From a virus: 36,008 nt of DNA. The stretch covers positions 1 to 36,008 of the IMG/VR virus record IMGVR_UViG_3300032893_000184. The stretch is one strand, 5' to 3'. The notes beneath the pieces were generated by a model. It saw only the letters and a list, made by a program, of their open reading frames with translations. It was not told the DNA's origin and made no database searches. Below, one piece after another: positions 32,201 through 36,008 of the stretch. Every line of letters begins with the position of its first letter. The stretch's first letter is position 1. Position numbers and translations under genes: made by a program.

Positions 32201-33059
32201 AACCCGTTTCTCCTTTCTTGCCGAAATCTCGGCGGATCCAGTTACCTAAACTAGCCAGTGGATTTTTAACGTACGCACCTGGGGTGGAATAATATCCCGC
32301 CCACTCGCTCGTAATGCGCTCTATGTCTTCCAATGTTTTGTGCTCAGCCTCTATGATCTCCTCCAGCCATCGCCTCACCCTCTCCCGAGCAAATCTTCTT
32401 TTACAAATCGGAATCTGGCAAATGTTAGTGAATACTTTAGCGAAGCGGTCATTGTCCTCCCACTTAAGAGAATTTAAAGATGTATCGCCAGATGAGTGTG
32501 CGGCCGGCTTGCCGGCCATATTGTGTTCATCCGATCGTGTCATTTTGACATGATCGTACATAGTATGACTCTCTTTATGACTCTCTGTAGAGGAAGAACA
32601 TGTCAATTTGACATGATCTGATCGTGTCAATTTGACATCATCGATCGTGTCATTTTGACATGATCTGATCGTGTCATTTTGACATGATCGGATCGTGTCA
32701 TTTTGTCCAGTTAACTTACCATAACGTGCCAAGTCGATTGAGTACCATTTCTGGTGATCGCTATGTTTGGCATTCTTTTTAAAAGAAATCAAAATGTCAT
32801 CTTGTTCAAGATCTAAGATGGCACGATTTATGGTACTTTTACTCAAAACCCCATTGAAAGCTTCGACAAGGGCATCATAGGTATTACACATCCACCAACG
32901 GTCATTGATAAAATAGCGTTTATAATCATTTGGAGACTCTGAATGCATTTTTAGCGACCAAGCTATTCGGTTGAGCACCAAGGCCGCAGAAACCCCATAT
33001 TTGCGCGCTACAACACTATGTAGATGCAAATCCGATAAAACGGATATTTTCTCACTCAT
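32085..33059 (-). CDS. Replication initiator (O-like) containing the origin iterons
   Basis: 324 residues from ATG 33059; an upstream in-frame TTG is not preferred. Residues about 1-110 form a winged-helix domain (VLNRIAWSLKMHSESPNDYK ... LSKSTINRAILDLEQDDIL) as in phage initiators. Residues 117-176 are repetitive because the DNA there carries iterons: QNDTIRSC occurs nearly three times, then variants of DHVKLTRSD. The C-terminal domain (KRRFARERVRRWLEEIIEAE, then a region with AYVKNPLASLGNWIRRDF) is typical of phage/plasmid initiators and would contact the loader encoded next. By analogy with lambda O, the protein binds repeats within its own gene. Confidence 0.82.
   Translation of the reverse strand: MSEKISVLSDLHLHSVVARKYGVSAALVLNRIAWSLKMHSESPNDYKRYFINDRWWMCNTYDALVEAFNGVLSKSTINRAILDLEQDDILISFKKNAKHSDHQKWYSIDLARYGKLTGQNDTIRSCQNDTIRSCQNDTIDDVKLTRSDHVKLTCSSSTESHKESHTMYDHVKMTRSDEHNMAGKPAAHSSGDTSLNSLKWEDNDRFAKVFTNICQIPICKRRFARERVRRWLEEIIEAEHKTLEDIERITSEWAGYYSTPGAYVKNPLASLGNWIRRDFGKKGETGYGNSKTTGRPQCAPEDAELIANILKNSHLGPTDIGDGG
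32533..32710. repeat. Iteron cluster, probable replication origin
   Basis: Six copies of a roughly 24-bp unit with core GTGTCA(A/T)TTTGACATGATC: 32533, 32597, 32620, 32643, 32667 and a half copy at 32691. The last four start 23-24 bp apart. The core TGTCANNNTGACA is an inverted repeat, so each iteron could bind a dimer. The whole cluster lies inside the initiator gene and encodes its interdomain linker. Confidence 0.85.
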
Positions 33060-33063
33060 GGAC

Positions 33064-33336
33064 CTATTCCTCAATTAGTAAAACTTTATAACTGTTACTC
33101 AGACTATGGCCCTTACCGCTGGCGCGGATTATTAGCCGCTTGGCGATAAGTAAATTTAAAAGCTTGCCGATGTGACTTTTGCTAAATCCTGTTGCATCCA
33201 TCAGCTCCTTCAACGGCATGGTGAAATTTTGACTATATCCACCCTTCTCGGCAAGATAGAGATATAGGAACTTGGCGTCGGATTTGATGGTTTTGTCGAA
33301 GAAAAGACCGCGGGAAATCATAATAGGGTTAATCAT
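33064..33336 (-). CDS. Winged-helix DNA-binding protein (90 aa)
   Basis: A HTH_36-like replication/regulatory winged helix: KSDAKFLYLYLAEKGG (helix 1), PLKELMDATGFSKSHIGKLL (turn and recognition helix), NLLIAKRLIIRASGKG (wing). GAGAGGT ribosome-binding site. First gene of the minus-strand replication operon, immediately before the initiator, across from a divergent plus-strand operon. It may regulate the region or assist initiation. Confidence 0.8.
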   Translation of the reverse strand: MINPIMISRGLFFDKTIKSDAKFLYLYLAEKGGYSQNFTMPLKELMDATGFSKSHIGKLLNLLIAKRLIIRASGKGHSLSNSYKVLLIEE

Positions 33337-33470
33337 ACATACCTCTCAAATGGTTAAGAGTTAATCGACAATCAATGGAATCATATAAAAATATCGCCTG
33401 ATAGATAAAAATGAAAAAAGGTAGACCGCGATAAAAATATATATTATATATATAGTCAAGGAGGATTCAT
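33337..33470. promoter_or_regulatory. Divergent early promoter region
   Basis: 134 bp between two outward-facing operons. Very AT-rich, with an alternating TA tract (about 33438-33456) upstream of the plus-strand ribosome-binding site and a TATATGAT-like -10 for the minus strand near 33380. The plus-strand motif found ahead of the late blocks is absent. It is the natural place for an early regulatory switch. No operator can be defined confidently. Confidence 0.5.
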
Positions 33471-33656
33471 ATGACAGAAGAACACGAAAAATTAATAACA
33501 ATTGCGACACAAACAAGCGCACAGATGAAATTGGCGATAAATGAAGCCGCATGGAAGCGGCGTCAGCGGATAGCGCACTTGATGAGATCGATAATTGAAG
33601 ATTGGCTAGATGCCAATGAGCCAGATTGGCGGGAATGGAGAGAACAAGTCGGATGA
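33471..33656 (+). CDS. Small ribbon-helix-helix-like protein (61 aa)
   Basis: Strong AAGGAGG ribosome-binding site. Residues about 17-50 (QMKLAINEAAWKRRQRIAHL, MRSIIEDWLDA) fit the beta-helix-helix order of Arc/CopG DNA-binding proteins: a strand, a helix with basic residues, then a second amphipathic helix. Tail rich in Trp/Glu. Probably an early transcription regulator of this operon or the divergent one. Its stop overlaps the Erf start. Confidence 0.6.
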   Translation: MTEEHEKLITIATQTSAQMKLAINEAAWKRRQRIAHLMRSIIEDWLDANEPDWREWREQVG

Positions 33657-34111
33657 AGACAAGTGGAAGCATAGAACTATTGGCGACGGCCCTTTCAGCC
33701 GCTCAAGGGGAATTTCCTAAGATTGAGAAGAACCGCACTAACAGCTTTTTCAAAAGCAGTTATGCAGATCTTGAGATTATCATCGCAACATGTAAGCCAG
33801 TTCTGGGAAAATATGGTCTAGCAGTAATCCAGCCGATTTCATTTCATTCTGATGGGTTTTTGGTTATCACAACGGTGATTCTTCACAAATCTGGCCAATG
33901 GCTAAGTGAAGAATTGTGGCTTAGACCTAAGTCACAAGATGTCCAAGAGATCGGCAAGGTAATTACTTATGGCCGTCGGTATGCCTATCAGAGCATGGTA
34001 GGAGTGGTGGCGGAAGATGACGATGATGGCAATTCGGCGAGTGTGGCGAATGCGCCAGTTAGAACAGCAAATCCAGCCCCAGTGCAAAAACCTGAAGGGA
34101 AGATGTTTTGA
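33653..34111 (+). CDS. erf: Erf-family single-strand annealing recombinase
   Basis: ATG 33653 overlaps the previous stop (ATGA). 152 residues, matching the core of the ERF family. The conserved FFKSSYADLEIII (about 32-44) and YGRRYAYQSMVGVVAEDDDD (about 111-130) are textbook ERF motifs. The protein anneals complementary single strands, helping circularise or recombine phage DNA. The C-terminus is short and Pro/Ala-rich. Its neighbour has an SSB-like tail, a common partnership. Confidence 0.92.
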   Translation: MKTSGSIELLATALSAAQGEFPKIEKNRTNSFFKSSYADLEIIIATCKPVLGKYGLAVIQPISFHSDGFLVITTVILHKSGQWLSEELWLRPKSQDVQEIGKVITYGRRYAYQSMVGVVAEDDDDGNSASVANAPVRTANPAPVQKPEGKMF

Positions 34112-34389
34112 TGGAAGAAAAACCGAAACAGATTAAAGCGTGCGGTCTTTGGCAGAATACGACGAAAAATGGGATCACATTTCTATCGGGCAATCTCGGA
34201 TATGGTCTAACTGTACAGATCTGGCCGAATAAGAAAAGAGAAGGGAAAAAAGACCCAGATTATAATCTGGTTTTTGCTGAACCTTATAAGAAGCCAACAG
34301 GTGAGATACAGAAGAATTTTATACAGGAAGAGCCAAAAGCTCCGGCAGAAGACATTCAAGATCCATGGGATGGAGCGCCTCCATTCTAA
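34111..34389 (+). CDS. Small protein with SSB-like acidic C-terminal tail (92 aa)
   Basis: ATG 34111 overlaps the Erf stop (TGATG); an in-frame TTG just before is ignored. The N-terminal domain (LWQNTTKNGITFLSGNLGYG, VQIWPNKKREGKKDPDYNLV) belongs to a small beta-rich phage family I have seen but cannot name. The end, DIQDPWDGAPPF, resembles the acidic, Phe-terminated tail by which SSB recruits partner proteins. A function in ssDNA binding or recombination alongside Erf is plausible. Confidence 0.75.
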   Translation: MEEKPKQIKACGLWQNTTKNGITFLSGNLGYGLTVQIWPNKKREGKKDPDYNLVFAEPYKKPTGEIQKNFIQEEPKAPAEDIQDPWDGAPPF

Positions 34390-34427
34390 ATTGGTATGAA
34401 TATTGCATTAATGGGTTGGGAGTCTTT

Positions 34428-34610
34428 ATGCAAAAAAATCCAAGGCAAGAATTGAGTAGTGAATTGAATCAGTTAATAGCTGAATGCCTAAAAGATATAC
34501 AGGCACAATATGCTAAAGATCAGATCAGCTTTCGAACATACAAGATCGGTATGGATAGGCTGAGAAAGATTAGAGAAAAGATTCAAGAAATACTAGAAAA
34601 TGATGAATAA
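34428..34610 (+). CDS. Small helical protein (60 aa)
   Basis: ATG 34428 follows TTGGGAG; a longer frame starting at 34365 would overlap the previous gene. Entirely helical and charged (ELNQLIAECLKDIQAQYAKD, RLRKIREKIQEILENDE), likely a coiled coil. No family recognised. Accessory gene of the early operon. Confidence 0.6.
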   Translation: MQKNPRQELSSELNQLIAECLKDIQAQYAKDQISFRTYKIGMDRLRKIREKIQEILENDE

Positions 34611-34654
34611 ACATTAAAGTTTAGGCGACAAAAGGCCGATTATTGGAGTAAGGG

Positions 34655-34939
34655 ATGAAACGAAAGAATGAACAGGAAAAGTTAAGAGAATATCTAAAGA
34701 AAGTTATTGAGAGTAAATTCTGTAATGAAAAGTTTACCATTTCGGACAGGGCAAGACTTGTAGCGATTGGATGCGGCATGGGGGAAAGGAGGGTAAAGAA
34801 ATTTCTTACCACTAGCAGTGGTCATGATTTAGCTATTTCCTTAGAAGATCTAAGATATATTGCAAAACTGTGTGAAATCCCAGTTTATACACTCGTGAAA
34901 TTTATAGAAGATGATGGCATTTTAGAAACCAAAATATAA
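34655..34939 (+). CDS. Small helix-turn-helix protein (94 aa)
   Basis: GGAG and AAGGG upstream of the ATG. Residues about 28-85 read as a Cro/XRE-like domain: ISDRARLVAIGCGMGERRVK (first helices), SLEDLRYIAKLCEIPVYTLV (later helices), although the second helix is not canonical. N-terminus basic and helical. A regulator is inferred. An anti-CRISPR-associated or lysogeny regulator are unproven possibilities. Confidence 0.6.
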   Translation: MKRKNEQEKLREYLKKVIESKFCNEKFTISDRARLVAIGCGMGERRVKKFLTTSSGHDLAISLEDLRYIAKLCEIPVYTLVKFIEDDGILETKI

Positions 34940-34949
34940 GGAAGACATC

Positions 34950-35228
34950 ATGTGGCCTTTGTGGGCAAAGCTTAAAATGTGTTTTATTGGATATAATTGT
35001 GCATGGCATGGATCTGAGGTAGAAGCGCCAAGACAAAACGTACGACCAGCCAATTTTCATTGGCCGAGTAATTTTCGTGATGATTCTGAATACATCAGAG
35101 CCTTGATGGATGAGTTGCCGGTATCAAGACGGCCAACTGCGGAGATTAGGACGCAAGATCTGTCCGAAGTTTCAGAATCAGATTCTGATATAGGCGACGG
35201 AGAAGAAGAAAATCAACATGCAGAATAA
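34950..35228 (+). CDS. Hypothetical protein (92 aa)
   Basis: AAGGAAG upstream of ATG 34950. The first 20 residues are aromatic and partly hydrophobic (MWPLWAKLKMCFIGYNCAWH), the rest is polar and ends in an acidic Ser/Asp/Glu tail. No family recognised. The end overlaps the next gene by 11 bases. Confidence 0.6.
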   Translation: MWPLWAKLKMCFIGYNCAWHGSEVEAPRQNVRPANFHWPSNFRDDSEYIRALMDELPVSRRPTAEIRTQDLSEVSESDSDIGDGEEENQHAE

Positions 35229-35595
35229 ATGCTGCGAGAAAATAATGAGTCTCAAAGAAGTTGCAAAAATGACGGGATTATCAGAGCATATCCTTATGCG
35301 AATGAGGACGCGTAATAGTCATTCCTTAAAATCAGGGCCGCCATTTTGTAAGAAATTAATTAATGGGGAATTAGTCTATATCTATGATCGCATCGAAGTT
35401 AAGAAATGGCTGGAACAGCGGCATTGCCTAATCACTGCTTTGGATGCTGCCCAACTTTTGGGCATTTCAAGAGAAGAGCTTTTAAACTTTTATGGGTTGA
35501 AGTCTTTCGATATCCGCCAAGGACGGCGGAAAAGCAAGCTGATAATACAGAACAGTAAGAATATTTATATTTGGATTAGGAAAAAGGCGGCATGA
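35218..35595 (+). CDS. Tandem excisionase/MerR-like HTH protein (125 aa)
   Basis: Two successive HTH_17-like units: SLKEVAKMTGLSEHILMRMR with wing ELVYIYDRIEVKKWLEQR, then LITALDAAQLLGISREELLN followed by a second wing ending NIYIWIRKK. Such modules are found in excisionases and small regulators. Start ATG 35218 or 35245. A role in directing a recombinase would imply an integrase outside this window. Confidence 0.65.
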   Translation: MQNKCCEKIMSLKEVAKMTGLSEHILMRMRTRNSHSLKSGPPFCKKLINGELVYIYDRIEVKKWLEQRHCLITALDAAQLLGISREELLNFYGLKSFDIRQGRRKSKLIIQNSKNIYIWIRKKAA

Positions 35596-35846
35596 GAGAA
35601 TTTGACAGTGAAGTTATGATGCATATTCAAATTTTAAGGAAAAATCTTGTAAAAATTATTGAACAATATTGTGAATATATGCGTAAAAAACAAAAATGGC
35701 AGTTTGATGAGATTAATCTTTTAATGTTAATTGTCAGCGAAGCTACTCATTTAAACATAGTTAGCCATACCGTTGCGCAGGAAGCGCTTGATGCGTATAT
35801 AGAACATTATAGTAGTCAGCTGAGGAATATTGACCAAACAATTTAG
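35592..35846 (+). CDS. Small helical protein (84 aa)
   Basis: ATGA overlap with the previous gene. All-helical (MMHIQILRKNLVKIIEQYCE, then NLLMLIVSEATHLNIVSHTV), mildly basic N-terminus, no membrane segment. No family recognised. Confidence 0.6.
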   Translation: MREFDSEVMMHIQILRKNLVKIIEQYCEYMRKKQKWQFDEINLLMLIVSEATHLNIVSHTVAQEALDAYIEHYSSQLRNIDQTI

Positions 35847-35855
35847 GAGATTATC

Positions 35856-36008
35856 ATGCCCGCTTCAGTCATTGTATGGTTCTTGCTAGTTGCCCAGATT
35901 TGTGTTAATGCCGATCTCTCCAACACATGTAATAATGAAACTCTGACTTGTAATAATGAAGAAGCGGAACTTAGTGGTAATATTGAATTGCCTTTGCCAG
36001 ATGTTACA
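35856..36008 (+). CDS. Putative exported protein, 3' end cut by window edge
   Basis: TTAGGAG ribosome-binding site. The product opens MPASVIVWFLLVAQICVNAD, a probable signal peptide with cleavage near N-A-D, followed by Cys/Asn-rich sequence (TCNNETLTCNNEEAE). 51 codons are visible. A periplasmic or surface protein; family unknown. The signal peptide without basic residues recalls that of the 104-aa gene at 26001. Confidence 0.55.
   Translation, partial: MPASVIVWFLLVAQICVNADLSNTCNNETLTCNNEEAELSGNIELPLPDVT

Noticed and set aside
32533-32710. Possible CRISPR array
   Set aside because: The units are contiguous or nearly so with no unique spacers, are translated as part of a conserved gene, and no cas genes are present.
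33361-33672. Minus-strand frame of 103 codons, hydrophobic at its end
   Set aside because: Antisense to the RHH-like gene and Erf start, running through the divergent promoter region; composition is that of a mirrored frame.
34542-34559. Minus-strand CCTATCCAT resembling the candidate promoter motif
   Set aside because: It lies inside a coding gene, lacks the ATCCCTATTGAA half and would drive antisense transcription of the early operon.
1-36008. Integrase, repressor or attachment site proving a prophage
   Set aside because: No recombinase signature, tRNA-overlapping repeat or terminal direct repeat was seen; lifestyle is left open.

Overview
The window is the genome, or most of it, of a tailed bacteriophage (or a prophage of one). 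I see no host housekeeping gene, tRNA, rRNA, CRISPR array or insertion sequence. The structural set is podovirus-like, of the broad P22-like type: terminase, a large portal, scaffold, major capsid protein, a head-tail adaptor, a gp10-like tail stabilisation/hub protein, three large Gln/Ala/Gly-rich proteins that look like DNA-ejection proteins, then tail fibres. There is no tape measure, tube or sheath gene. Composition is moderately AT-rich. Shine-Dalgarno starts, stop/start overlaps and Erf, DnaC-like and T4-type-lysozyme homologues suit a Gram-negative, probably proteobacterial, host; the genus cannot be read from the sequence. No integrase is visible. Excisionase-like and Cro-like small DNA-binding proteins lie near the right edge, so a temperate lifestyle is possible but unproven.

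Layout. (1) 1-994: the 3' part of an unidentified protein with His/Asp motifs suggestive of a metallohydrolase. (2) 1279-7017: a tightly packed plus-strand operon that opens with a DUF5681-like protein (candidate small terminase) and closes with the large terminase; in between are about ten small genes, including an HTH protein, a GNAT acetyltransferase, a Cys-cluster protein and a four-helix membrane protein. (3) 7138-13239: head genes (acidic small protein, decoration-like protein, repeat protein, portal, scaffold, capsid), closed by a clear terminator. (4) 13252-13895: a two-gene cassette (zinc-ribbon protein and gamma-glutamylcyclotransferase-like enzyme) lying between two strong terminators. 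(5) 14005-25816: tail and ejection genes. (6) 25813-26315: a minus-strand pair of small exported/membrane proteins inserted in the structural block. (7) 26476-30023: tail fibres, a glycine-rich adhesin-like protein and small distal genes, ending at a hairpin terminator. (8) 30030-33336, minus strand: a small gene, endolysin, VRR-NUC nuclease, a small overlapping gene, DnaC-like helicase loader, O-like replication initiator and a winged-helix protein. (9) 33471-36008, plus strand and divergent: RHH-like protein, Erf recombinase, a protein with an SSB-like tail, HTH proteins and an exported protein cut by the window edge.

Two pieces of non-coding logic stand out. First, a motif (AACCTATCCAT, four variable bases, ATCCCTATTGAA) occurs upstream of each of the four plus-strand transcription blocks at 1182, 7093, 13895 and 26365, each followed by a potential stem-loop; I read it as the phage's own late-promoter class. 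Second, a cluster of about 24-bp near-palindromic iterons sits inside the initiator gene (32533-32710) and encodes its interdomain linker, the arrangement of the lambda origin inside gene O. In addition, the two isolated minus-strand units (starts at 26315 and 30221) share a promoter/leader distinct from the plus-strand motif.
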